Shown: positions 25,263 through 33,726 of the stretch, one piece after another
Position numbering within the stretch: position 1 is the first letter of the stretch
Layout: the number at the start of each line of letters is the position of its first letter
Assembly: GCA_049890275.1 (NCBI GenBank)
Contig: JBMHBT010000006.1
Coordinates: forward strand, 1 to 64,000
From: UBA7374 sp049890275
Lineage (GTDB): Bacteria; Verrucomicrobiota; Verrucomicrobiia; Opitutales; Coraliomargaritaceae
DNA: 64,000 nucleotides
Reading direction: 5' to 3'
The notes under the pieces: generated by a model
What the model saw: only the letters and a program-made list of their open reading frames with translations
What the model was told of the DNA's origin: nothing
Database searches by the model: none
Position numbers and translations under genes: made by a program

Positions 25263-26282
25263 TTGAATACGAATTTCAAGATTGGACCGATGCCTGAACT
25301 AATCGATGCACTGCCTGGTATTGCTCTCCCTGTTGAAGAAGTAACACGGCGACTCGACACGATGTGGGCCGGAGATGCTTCTGAACAGTCGCCATCGGAG
25401 TTTCGCGCTTCGCAGATGAATGTAGTGCTGCATTTTGGCAAGGATGTAGACCCCGTAGATGCGCGTTCACGCTTTGATGGTTTGATTCGTTTTGCTCAGC
25501 GTTATCCCAGTCGTATTATTGTGCTTTGCCCAAGGGATACTGGTTCCGGAGCAATGACGGCCAAATTATTCAGTCAATGCTACATTGGTAGTACCCATCG
25601 CGAGATGTGTTGTTGTGAGGCGCTATTTTTAAGTTATCAGCCAGAAGATTTTGGATACCTTTCCAATCAAGTCTCCACCTGGTTAGAGGGTGACTTGCCA
25701 ACTTATCATTGGTTTAGCGGAGTTCCCGACCAACGTATTGAAGGCTATTTTGATAATTTATTATCCGGAGTGCGTCGCTGTGTTTTTGACGGAAGTATTG
25801 AGTCTGCAAATCTAGCAGACCTTAACTGGCCAGACCCGCATCGTGTATATGATTTGGCGAAGGCGCGTATTTTGCCCGTTCGCCAGTCGATAGGGCAGTA
25901 TCTGAGCGGTTATTCTATGGAAACACTGTGTTGCGGGCTGGAAAGGGTGGAAATTCATCATGTACATTCGTTTCGTGGAGAAGCGGCTGCCATAGGTGCC
26001 TGGGTTCTCGGATGTTTGAGCCACCACAAGGAGAATCCGGATGCTCAGCGCTTGCAACCGTCTCTTGAGATCCTTCCTTGTCAGGCGAATGAGAGCACCT
26101 CGAAACCTTCGCTTTCCATGACCTGGATATTTTCCAATGAAAATTCATTTCAATGGACGATGTACGAAGAGGGGAGTCGTGGGCAGATTAACTCTGTTTT
26201 TAACCAACGGTCAGAGAAGCTCTCTATGCACGTCCGTTTGCTTCCGCTGGAAAATGCATTGGCCGAAGCTTTATTTTTCTAG
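25263..26282 (+). CDS. opcA: OpcA-like glucose-6-phosphate dehydrogenase assembly/activator protein
   Basis: A protein of about 339 residues matching the OpcA family, which binds and activates or assembles G6PD. Recognisable blocks are EFRASQMNVVLHFG, PSRIIVLCPRD, CEALFLSYQPE and the W-rich DLPTYHWFSGVPDQ segment near residue 150, the pattern of the OpcA N- and C-terminal domains. I place the start at TTG 25263 because GGAG at 25253-25256 is well spaced before it; ATG 25290 is the alternative, and an ATG at 25212 lies inside zwf. Its position right after zwf supports the role. The 3' end overlaps the reverse peroxiredoxin gene by 12 bases. Confidence 0.75.
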   Translation: MNTNFKIGPMPELIDALPGIALPVEEVTRRLDTMWAGDASEQSPSEFRASQMNVVLHFGKDVDPVDARSRFDGLIRFAQRYPSRIIVLCPRDTGSGAMTAKLFSQCYIGSTHREMCCCEALFLSYQPEDFGYLSNQVSTWLEGDLPTYHWFSGVPDQRIEGYFDNLLSGVRRCVFDGSIESANLADLNWPDPHRVYDLAKARILPVRQSIGQYLSGYSMETLCCGLERVEIHHVHSFRGEAAAIGAWVLGCLSHHKENPDAQRLQPSLEILPCQANESTSKPSLSMTWIFSNENSFQWTMYEEGSRGQINSVFNQRSEKLSMHVRLLPLENALAEALFF

Positions 26283-26780
26283 TTCTTCAAACTCTAGTTT
26301 CCCAAGGGCTGCGAGAACATCCTCGTACTGCTTGCCGGTGGAGGCGCTCAGGTCTCTCCAGACAAGTGTGCCGTCAACAAATAAGTAGGCTTGTCGGCTC
26401 CAGCGACCCTTGCCAAAGGCTTTGGCTACAGCTTGATCGGTGTCAGCGATCAATGGGTAAGGTAGCTCATACTTCTGCTTGAACTTATTTTGTGCTTTTG
26501 GACGATCGGAAGAGACTCCAACTACGTTGACGCCACGTTCTTGTAGTGCGGTCCAGCCATCTCGAAGGCTACAGGCTTGCTTCGTACATCCGGGGGTGTC
26601 GGCCTTCGGGTAAAAAAACACGACAACTTTTCCGTTGCTGAGTAGTTTGTTAAGCTCGATGGGTGCGCCGGTATGATCGGTCGTCAGTACCGCTGGAGCA
26701 GAGGATCCAATGGTAAGTTCCTCTGCATTTAGACCGGATAGTAGAGTTAATAGAGACATAAAAACGAATTTAATTTTCAC
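26271..26780 (-). CDS. exported BCP-type peroxiredoxin
   Basis: A 169-residue thiol peroxidase of the PrxQ/BCP group with a signal peptide (KFVFMSLLTLLSGLNA, cleavage near residue 19). The active site reads YPKADTPGCTKQACSLRD: peroxidatic Cys65 in the PxxxTxxC motif and probable resolving Cys70 five residues on, the alpha2-type PrxQ arrangement. LIADTDQAVAKAFG and the late Arg (RQAYLFVDG) complete the family pattern. It should reduce peroxides in the periplasm or as a lipid-anchored protein, unlike cytoplasmic BCP. It is transcribed away from the dehydrogenase gene, with about 200 bases of divergent upstream region shared. Confidence 0.88.
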   Translation of the reverse strand: MKIKFVFMSLLTLLSGLNAEELTIGSSAPAVLTTDHTGAPIELNKLLSNGKVVVFFYPKADTPGCTKQACSLRDGWTALQERGVNVVGVSSDRPKAQNKFKQKYELPYPLIADTDQAVAKAFGKGRWSRQAYLFVDGTLVWRDLSASTGKQYEDVLAALGKLEFEELEK

Positions 26781-26982
26781 GTTTATATTTCGCGCACGGC
26801 CGAGCTTTCCTTACACCAAGTCTATTTTTTAGGCTATGGATGTATTGAACAGACCAATCCTTTCAGTGTACTTTTTGTACAGGGTGCAACGAATCAAAGT
26901 TTCGTACTTGCTAGGTGAGTACACGAATGTTTGTATGTACGCGTTTTAAAACGTCCAGCTAGTGGGCGTATTTGCTGAAAGC

Positions 26983-29900
26983 ATGTCAAATAAGGAAGTA
27001 GCTCAAACGGCATCGCTGGACAGGAATACTCAGCTTTTGCTTCTGCGTACAATGTGGCGCAGCCGTCTCGGTGATCTGCGCGAGCAGAGTTTGATTCGGC
27101 AAGGAAAGGGCTGGTTTCACATCTCTGGGATGGGGCATGAAGCATTTGCCGCGATAGCCTTGTCTCTAGAAGAGCAAGATTACGCTTTTCCTTATTACCG
27201 AGATCGATCTTTTTGCCTGCAGCGTGGTGTCAGCGATAGGGACTTAGCATTGGTTTATCATGCAAAGCGCGATTCTTCCAGCGGCGGTCGGCAATTGCCC
27301 GGTCACTTCAGTGATCGTGCCTTGAACATCTGGAGCTTGGGCTCTCCAGTAGCCTCTCATCTGCTTCCAGCTTGCGGAGTGGCTTGGGGTATGCAACTGG
27401 ATGGCAAGCAATCAGTCGTCTATGCTTCAACCGGTGAAGCTTCCACTCGACAAGGTGACTTCTTTGAAGCCGTCTGTTTTGCCAAAGAACGCAATCTGCC
27501 TTTAGTTTTGGCTGTTCAGGATAATCGTATCGCAATCAGTACTGAGACCGAACAAACCAACCCCTTATCTCTGGGTGCACTGAATCCTGAAGATTGGATA
27601 CAATTGGATGGAAGTAATCCTGAGGTGCTAGCCGAAGCGGGTCGACTGGCGGTGGAAAAAGCCCGTGCAGGCGAAGGACCTTCCTTTCTTTGGTGTCGTG
27701 TAGAGCGTTTATCGAGTCATTCCAGCGCTGATGATCAACGTCGCTATCGCAATGATGAAACCCTCAATGGTTTGGAGCAAGCCGACCCAGTCCTAAGCTA
27801 TGAAGCTCAGCTTATTCGAGATGGAGTCATTGATGAGGGAGAGGCACGCGCTCTGGAAGAATCGATTCGCGAAGAGATCCGGGAGACCTACCTGCTGGCC
27901 GCTCGTTCTGAAGATCCTCGCCCAGAGGAAACAAGTTTGCATCTCGCTGCCGACATATCGACTGCAGTGGCTCCGAATCTTGAATTGGCGCCTACTTGTA
28001 GAATGCTGGATGCGGCTAATCAGGTTTTTCATCATGCTATCGATACGGTCTCGGATGTGGTCTTTTTCGGGCAAGATATAGCAGACCCGAAGGGGGGAGT
28101 TTTCAATCTGACTGCAGGCCTTTCCACCAAGGATCCTTCTCGAGCGGTCAATGCTCCAGTCGCAGAATCGACCATTCTTGGAGTTGCTGTGGGGCTGGCT
28201 TCTTATGGAAAGCGTCCTTGTTTTGAGATCCAATTTATTGATTTTATTTTTCCGGGTTGGAATCAATTGGTCTCCAATATTTCGACTTTGAGCTGGCGTA
28301 GTTTCGGGCAATGGCAATGCCCATTGATCCTCTATGCGCCTTGTGGGGCTTACCTGCCCGGGGGTGCGCTTTGGCACAGCCAGTCTACTGAAGGTTCACT
28401 TGCATCCATTCCCGGAGTTCAAGTGGCAATGCCCTCTACGCCTGAGGATGTTGCCGGCTTATTCTGGACGGCTTTAGAAGGTCGAAGTCCAACGATTCTA
28501 CTGCTACCCAAGCATTTGATGTGGGCCGAACAGCCGACGTCTGGTAGGGTACCTGGTATTCCTTTCGGGAAGGCTCGCATCATTCAGGAGGGTGGTCTCT
28601 TGACCTTGGTAACATGGGGTAACTGCGTTGAGCTGGTAGAAAAGACTCTCGATGAAATGGATACTGAATTAGATGTGGAGCGAATCGACTTGCGTTCGAT
28701 GTCACCTTGGGATCGTGAACAGATCGGGGCATCTATTCAGAAGACCGGGCGTTTATTGGTTGTACAGGAAGACAATCGGACAGGTAGTCTGGGCCAGTCT
28801 ATTTTGGCGGAAATGTGTGCCGATCCGGAGGTGCTTCAGTCATTTAAAAGTCCGCCTGTCCTCGTCTCAAAAGAGGATGTTCATATTGGCTTCAATCCTC
28901 TGTACGAGTACGCTGCCTTGCCGGATGCTTCTCGAGTGGAAGCAGCGATACATACTGTGCTTGGCTCCGCTTTGAAAGCTTCTCTACAAAATGTAAAGCC
29001 AGTACCTGTTGTCTCCTCTGAATTAGGTGAACCCGCAGTAAATGGAACTATGGAAACGAGTAAACGAACGATCAATGTGCCGATATTAGGTGAGGGAATT
29101 CGTACAGCACGGCTGGTTTCGATTTTGAAGCAATCCAGTGATCCGGTACGTCCGGATGATTCGCTTTGTGAAGTGGAGACGGACAAAGCAGTGTTTCCCA
29201 TTGAGAGCGACGTGGAAGGTGTGCTGGAGACTTGGCTGGTTGAGGATGGTGAAACGGTTTCTGTGGGGCAGCCTCTAGTTGAGCTGGGGCAAGTGCCGAT
29301 AGCACCCGATACGCATATTCCATTTACGGAGGAAAGGGTGCCAGTCGAAACAAATGTTTCTCCTGATACCGCATTATCGCTTGAGGCGATGAAGTTAATG
29401 GAGGGGATTATCCCAGCTACCATTGAAATGGATTGTCGTTGGGATTCTGTGCGAGACGCGCGTCTTCGCAGTAAAGAGACTCCCGGTGGCACTCTTTCCA
29501 CTTCCGCTATGGTCGCTTGGTCGGTGATTCGTGCGATGACCCGGCATGAGCAATTTGCTTCTTATACAGTCGATGGAAGGTTGGAGCGTTATTCTGATCA
29601 CTTCGATCTTGGAGTGGCTGTATCATTGCCCGGTGACAAACTAGAAACCGCAGTTCTGCAAGATGCGGAAGCGTTGGAATGGGATGCTTTCCCAGAGCAA
29701 TTCAACCAAGCATTGCGAGCGATTCGTCATGGAGAAAAGGTTTCAAAAAATCGTGTTTCTTTAATCCTTTCAAGCATGGGTTCTTATCGGGTGCGCTCTG
29801 CCATACCCGTGGTAATACCACCCTCAGTCGCTACACTCTTCATTGGAGCTCCCTCCAAAGTACCTGATCCGGAAGGGGCTGTTGGAAGTCTTATGGAGAC

Positions 29901-30006
29901 TGTTTCGTTGGTTCTGACCTTCGATCATCGCTGGATTAACGGGGCTGGCGCGGCGGCTTTTCTTTCAGATGTGCGCCGGGGTATTGAGCGATTTGACTTG
30001 GCTTAA
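26983..30006 (+). CDS. 2-oxoacid dehydrogenase complex E1alpha-E1beta-E2 fusion
   Basis: About 1007 residues carrying three usual subunits in one chain. E1alpha (about 10-330) has GKGWFHISGMGHEA and the TPP motif region STGEASTRQGDFFEA...QDNRIAIS. E1beta (about 345-680) has VFFGQDIADPKGGVF, VNAPVAESTILGVAVGLA and EIQFIDFIFPGWNQL. A lipoyl domain (about 690-770) has EVETDKAVF with Lys735 as the lipoylation site. An E2 acyltransferase domain (about 790-1007) ends in DHRWINGAGAAAF, with catalytic His982 but Asn986 where most E2s have Asp. No peripheral-subunit-binding domain is evident. The substrate is probably branched-chain 2-oxoacids, by resemblance to the fused E1 of BCKDH; pyruvate is possible. 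No lpd (E3) gene is in the window. ATG 26983 is preferred over GTG 26962. Confidence 0.88.
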   Translation: MSNKEVAQTASLDRNTQLLLLRTMWRSRLGDLREQSLIRQGKGWFHISGMGHEAFAAIALSLEEQDYAFPYYRDRSFCLQRGVSDRDLALVYHAKRDSSSGGRQLPGHFSDRALNIWSLGSPVASHLLPACGVAWGMQLDGKQSVVYASTGEASTRQGDFFEAVCFAKERNLPLVLAVQDNRIAISTETEQTNPLSLGALNPEDWIQLDGSNPEVLAEAGRLAVEKARAGEGPSFLWCRVERLSSHSSADDQRRYRNDETLNGLEQADPVLSYEAQLIRDGVIDEGEARALEESIREEIRETYLLAARSEDPRPEETSLHLAADISTAVAPNLELAPTCRMLDAANQVFHHAIDTVSDVVFFGQDIADPKGGVFNLTAGLSTKDPSRAVNAPVAESTILGVAVGLASYGKRPCFEIQFIDFIFPGWNQLVSNISTLSWRSFGQWQCPLILYAPCGAYLPGGALWHSQSTEGSLASIPGVQVAMPSTPEDVAGLFWTALEGRSPTILLLPKHLMWAEQPTSGRVPGIPFGKARIIQEGGLLTLVTWGNCVELVEKTLDEMDTELDVERIDLRSMSPWDREQIGASIQKTGRLLVVQEDNRTGSLGQSILAEMCADPEVLQSFKSPPVLVSKEDVHIGFNPLYEYAALPDASRVEAAIHTVLGSALKASLQNVKPVPVVSSELGEPAVNGTMETSKRTINVPILGEGIRTARLVSILKQSSDPVRPDDSLCEVETDKAVFPIESDVEGVLETWLVEDGETVSVGQPLVELGQVPIAPDTHIPFTEERVPVETNVSPDTALSLEAMKLMEGIIPATIEMDCRWDSVRDARLRSKETPGGTLSTSAMVAWSVIRAMTRHEQFASYTVDGRLERYSDHFDLGVAVSLPGDKLETAVLQDAEALEWDAFPEQFNQALRAIRHGEKVSKNRVSLILSSMGSYRVRSAIPVVIPPSVATLFIGAPSKVPDPEGAVGSLMETVSLVLTFDHRWINGAGAAAFLSDVRRGIERFDLA

Positions 30007-30081
30007 GGGCTGAGTGGTACGTGTTACCTAAAACTGGAGGAACACGAGAGTCTTCATCATGCCGAATCGTATTGTAAACTC

Positions 30082-31314
30082 ATGAAACGAAGTGGTTGCA
30101 TTCATTGTGGTACGCCGATTCGATCAGGCCAAGGGTCAGAGGGGTTCTGTTGTCATGGATGCGAGCAGGTGCACCGATTGATTCAAGAAGATGGGCTGAG
30201 TACGTTTTACTCTCTCCAGGATCATCCGGGGCGTCCCGTCGATGAAGCGGGTGAGGGAATACCAGACTTGACTGCTTTGCGCTCTGTAGTGGCAAAGGCA
30301 GAGGAAGCAAGCGCAGGAGCGACGGCGTCAGTTTCCGTTCGGGTATCTGGAATGACGTGCTTAGCCTGTGTCTGGTTAATTGAACAGCTTATCGATCGAT
30401 TTGCCGGTTGCCGACCAGTTCGGGTCAGCTTGCAGGAGCGTATCGTCGAACTGTCTTGGGAAAAAGGGTCTTTTGATCTGGTCAAACTGGCCCGGGAGTT
30501 GGCTCGTTATGGCTATGTCTTATCACCACTTTCGCCTCAAGGGTTTCAATTGTCAGGATGGGCTTGGCGGGCGATACTTTGTGGGGTTTTGGCCATCAAT
30601 GGGATCTGGTTAGAACAAGTATTAGGGGCGGGATTCCTCGAAGACGAGGTTGTTGGACTATTCCATATCCTATCGCTCTCTATCGTTGTATTGAGCCTAT
30701 TTGCCGGTGGGGGAATTTTTTTCGGTCCTTCCTTACTGGCTCTGCGTATTGGAGTGCTTCATATTGATTTGCCTACCGCAGTCGGACTCGGGTTACTCTT
30801 GGTTTCATTGCTAGTCGATTCTTGTCTCGTTTCTCAGTCGACTCCGCAATGGGGTCTCCTCCCGTCGATTATCTGCATCCTTCTTACCGGACGCTGGTTA
30901 CATTCTTGGCTTTGGAGAAAAGTAAGGATTCAAGTATTTCGCCAAATGACTGTAAGTGCGCGTTCTTCTGTTCGTTGGCGAAAAGTATATTTTTGGCAGT
31001 GTATCCTGTTCTGTTCAGTTGGTTTAGTGGCACTTATTATCAGTGCTTTCAGTCTTGGATACCGCATTTCTTTAGAGGGGTTCGTTGCATTGCTCCTAGC
31101 TCCAGCTTTATTCCCTCTAGCCACAGTCGCTCGGTATTGCTGGCCCCTTTTATGGATGTGGGGCGGGTTTTTCCTCGCTTGGCTTGGGATTCTACTGAGC
31201 TGGATCTTTACTTGGTCGGCCTTGCATGCCTCGTTGTGGACAGTGCTGAGTGGCTTGCTTTGGTTGACTTTACTAGCGGCGTTTCATCGAGAAGAAAAAG
31301 TTATGTCTAACTGA
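30082..31314 (+). CDS. CcoI/FixI-like P-type ATPase homologue lacking A, P and N domains
   Basis: A 410-residue membrane protein. Residues 1-30 form a Cys cluster (C6xxC9, C23C24xxC27), and 86-150 an HMA domain with GMTCLAC (C93, C96): together the N-terminus of CcoI/FixI copper ATPases. Helices follow at about 160-180, 195-215, 235-250 and 258-270, with LHIDLPTAVGLGLLL and LLTGRWLHSWLWRK matching the CcoI stretches before and after transmembrane helices 3-4. The protein then passes directly to later helices. The TGE actuator, DKTGT phosphorylation site and ATP domain are absent. LLLAPALFPLAT (338-348) aligns with LLIACPCALGLAT, giving APA for CPC. It cannot be an ion pump; a copper-binding or scaffold role is possible. 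Confidence 0.75.
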   Translation: MKRSGCIHCGTPIRSGQGSEGFCCHGCEQVHRLIQEDGLSTFYSLQDHPGRPVDEAGEGIPDLTALRSVVAKAEEASAGATASVSVRVSGMTCLACVWLIEQLIDRFAGCRPVRVSLQERIVELSWEKGSFDLVKLARELARYGYVLSPLSPQGFQLSGWAWRAILCGVLAINGIWLEQVLGAGFLEDEVVGLFHILSLSIVVLSLFAGGGIFFGPSLLALRIGVLHIDLPTAVGLGLLLVSLLVDSCLVSQSTPQWGLLPSIICILLTGRWLHSWLWRKVRIQVFRQMTVSARSSVRWRKVYFWQCILFCSVGLVALIISAFSLGYRISLEGFVALLLAPALFPLATVARYCWPLLWMWGGFFLAWLGILLSWIFTWSALHASLWTVLSGLLWLTLLAAFHREEKVMSN

Positions 31315-32728
31315 TCACGCGAATCTGCGTACTATCGATTAATTCAGTGCCAGCATACATTTTTGTAACGGTAATGATTGGGTCACCTGATTTTGACCAT
31401 GCGCTCGCTTTTAGTTCAGAAAATGCTTTTTGAATCGTGGTTTCATGATCGTGATCAAAGCCCATGTAAAACGGTTCGATTCCACGGAGTAAAAGGAGTT
31501 GGCGAAAGAGCAACTCTTGGTCCGTAAAGGCATAGATGGGCACATTCGGACGTAAGGAGGAGAGCTTTTGAGCAAAGAGCCCCCGTCTTGTGAAAACTAC
31601 GATTGCGGCATTCATTTCGCTGGCCAAATGAGCAGCAGAACGAAGCATTTTCGACTTTGGAAGGTGAAGCGGAATGTCCTGTCGCAGGGTTTCTGTAGAC
31701 TCTTGTTCGGTCCGCAGGGCGATACGATTCATTGTTTCGACGCATTCAACCGGATATTTGCCAATAGTGGTTTCTCCAGAGAGCATAATACAGTCGGCTT
31801 GTTCGCGAATAGCGTTAGTCACATCCGTCACTTCGGCTCTAGTCGGTAGAGGCGAGTTAATCATGGATTCAAGCATATGGGTAGCGACAATGACTGGCTT
31901 GGTCTTTTGTATACAGGTGTTGATCGCGAGTGATTGAATCTGGGGCAGGTCTTCAAAGGGACATTCGATGCCGAGGTCACCTCGCGCGATCATGAGACCA
32001 TCGGATGCTTCTATGATATCTTCCAAGTTTGTAATCGCTTGTTGGTCTTCAATTTTAGCGATTACTTTGGCTTCTGATCCATGTTCCGAGAGAAATTTAT
32101 GAAAGGTGTCTAGGTCTGCTGGTTCTCTTACAAAAGAAAGTGCGAAATAGGCGATTCCCTCATCAATTCCGACTGTAACATCGGCTTGGTCTTTTTTCGT
32201 CAAGGCCGGTAGATTTACCCGAATACCAGGTAAATTGATGTGTCTTCGGTTGCCTATGGGTCCAGGTATAAGGACTTCGCATCGGACTTGCTGCCCTTGA
32301 ATTTTCAGTACTTTCATGCGGATGAGGCCGCTGTCGACTAGTACGGTATCTCCCGGTTTTAAATCTTTGGACAGGTCGGGGTAGTTGACGTCGACTCTGC
32401 GGATGCCTTCGGGATCTGGGCCACCGATTCCCAAGCCGTAGGTGAAGTCGAAGAGGTCGCCTTTCTCAAGAAACATGGTTTCTGTAACATCGCCAGTGCG
32501 GATTTCAGGCCCCTTTACATCCATCATAAATGCAACATGGCGACCCGCTTCACGGCATACTTTACGAACACGCGTGATAATTTCACGAGTCCATTCATGG
32601 TTGGCGTGCGCCATGTTGATTCTGCAGATGTCTGCACCCGCGAGGATGAGTGATTTTAAGGTTTCCTCATCTTGAGTCGCTGGGCCAACAGTAAAGATGA
32701 TTTTGGTCTTTTGAAATAGTTTAGACAT
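31307..32728 (-). CDS. pyk: pyruvate kinase
   Basis: A 473-residue pyruvate kinase, which converts PEP and ADP to pyruvate and ATP. Visible are KTKIIFTVGPATQDEETLKSLI at the start, INMAHANHEW, the substrate/K+ region MDVKGPEIRTGDV, KIEDQQAITNLEDII with the catalytic Lys, MIARGDLGIECP, THMLESMINSPLPTRAEVTDV and MLSGETTIGKYPVE. The INMAHANHEW block replaces the usual N-x-S-H-G (RxNFSHG), a recognisable divergence. The C-terminal domain is of normal size and without a PEP-utiliser extension. Its 3' end overlaps the forward membrane-protein gene by eight bases, and the WalJ-like gene lies 18 bases upstream on the same strand. Confidence 0.95.
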   Translation of the reverse strand: MSKLFQKTKIIFTVGPATQDEETLKSLILAGADICRINMAHANHEWTREIITRVRKVCREAGRHVAFMMDVKGPEIRTGDVTETMFLEKGDLFDFTYGLGIGGPDPEGIRRVDVNYPDLSKDLKPGDTVLVDSGLIRMKVLKIQGQQVRCEVLIPGPIGNRRHINLPGIRVNLPALTKKDQADVTVGIDEGIAYFALSFVREPADLDTFHKFLSEHGSEAKVIAKIEDQQAITNLEDIIEASDGLMIARGDLGIECPFEDLPQIQSLAINTCIQKTKPVIVATHMLESMINSPLPTRAEVTDVTNAIREQADCIMLSGETTIGKYPVECVETMNRIALRTEQESTETLRQDIPLHLPKSKMLRSAAHLASEMNAAIVVFTRRGLFAQKLSSLRPNVPIYAFTDQELLFRQLLLLRGIEPFYMGFDHDHETTIQKAFSELKASAWSKSGDPIITVTKMYAGTELIDSTQIRVIS

Positions 32729-32746
32729 ATCGGTGAAATGGTTCGG

Positions 32747-33547
32747 TTAGCTGAATAGAGCAGGTATGATGCTAGATGTCGGGTCAATTACATGAATTGT
32801 TAAGCCATTGCCGTCTAGGCTGGAAAAACGTGAGAGTACTCTTTCCGTACTATTGCAGTCCTTGCTTAAGTGAGCGAGATGAACGGACTGTAATTGGCTC
32901 TGGCCATTCAGTTGTTTGATCAGTTCGTACGTGGCATCGTTGGAGAGGTGTCCATGTCTACCACGGATACGCTGCTTGGTTGACCAGGGGCGCCGAGTAT
33001 CTTTTTCCAGTAACTCTTCGTCATAATTGGACTCGATTACAAGTGTTTGGATCTCCCGCAGATGGATTTTAACGTGTTCAGGCACGTAACCTAAGTCAGT
33101 CACCCAGGCGAGGCTTCCCGGGCGGTCAATTAAGTCATCAGGGTTTCCCCAGTGGAAAGAAAAGCCGACCGGGTCGTAGGCGTCATGGGGGATAGCAAAA
33201 GCGCGAACTGTGAGGTTTCTAAAGGTGAATGCAGTCCCGGTCTCGAAGACTTTCCAGTTGGGACGTTTTTTTATCTTCTTTTGGACGGCTGCAGCAGTAT
33301 CTCGATTGGCATAAATAGGCAGATCAGCCCGTTTGGAAAGTCCTCGAATTCCCTGGGCGTGGTCATGGTGCTCGTGTGTAAGAAATACAGCATCAATGCT
33401 ATCAATATTCTCTCCGATCTCCGCAAGTAGGCTTTCAATTCGTTTTCCGCTGAAACCGGCATCAATAAGAATTTTGCTTTGGCTTGTTCGCAAGAGCGCA
33501 CAATTGCCGAGACTACTTGAGCCGAGAATATGAAAATCCATCTGCAT
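32747..33547 (-). CDS. MBL-fold metallo-hydrolase, WalJ/YycJ type
   Basis: A 266-residue metallo-beta-lactamase-fold hydrolase. MDFHILGSSSLGNCALL at the N-terminus and the metal motif FLTHEHHDHAQGI (H-x-H-x-D-H) are those of the WalJ/YycJ group; AIPHDAYDPVGFSF and VTDLGYVPEHV supply further ligands. Members are proposed 5'-3' DNA exonucleases or phosphodiesterases; the function here is not established. ATG 33547 or 33541 puts the first strand right at the start, as in relatives; a GTG at 33574 would add nine unlikely residues. It is 18 bases upstream of pyk and probably co-transcribed with it. Confidence 0.85.
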   Translation of the reverse strand: MQMDFHILGSSSLGNCALLRTSQSKILIDAGFSGKRIESLLAEIGENIDSIDAVFLTHEHHDHAQGIRGLSKRADLPIYANRDTAAAVQKKIKKRPNWKVFETGTAFTFRNLTVRAFAIPHDAYDPVGFSFHWGNPDDLIDRPGSLAWVTDLGYVPEHVKIHLREIQTLVIESNYDEELLEKDTRRPWSTKQRIRGRHGHLSNDATYELIKQLNGQSQLQSVHLAHLSKDCNSTERVLSRFSSLDGNGLTIHVIDPTSSIIPALFS

Positions 33548-33645
33548 GTATGTCTGTAGGAAAGCCTCAGCCACGCTCTGGGCAAAGCAATTTTACGAGC
33601 TTGCATTTTTTTATTTTTTGATTGCTGTGAACGGTTCGACTTTTA

Positions 33646-33680
33646 GCTACCAAAACTTGCTACTGGTCTGTTTTTGTAGC
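33646..33680. promoter_or_regulatory. inverted repeat between walJ-like gene and folE2
   Basis: GCTACCAAAAC (33646-33656) and GTTTTTGTAGC (33670-33680) form an 11-base inverted repeat with one mismatch and a 13-base spacer, in the divergent region 47 bases before the folE2 ATG. It is not followed by a T-run in the sense expected of a terminator for either flanking gene. It could be an operator or the stem of a leader structure. folE2 is often zinc-responsive (Zur) in other bacteria, but this sequence does not match a Zur box I recognise. Confidence 0.3.
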
Positions 33681-33726
33681 ATATTCGTTGTACTTTCATC
33701 CTAAGTCGTCCGACTAGTACCCAATT

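Noticed and set aside
28881..29501. Long reverse-strand open frame (206 codons) inside the dehydrogenase fusion gene
   Set aside because: It is antisense to a well-supported coding frame with catalytic motifs, and its translation is Ser/Thr-rich and without domains, as expected of a shadow frame.
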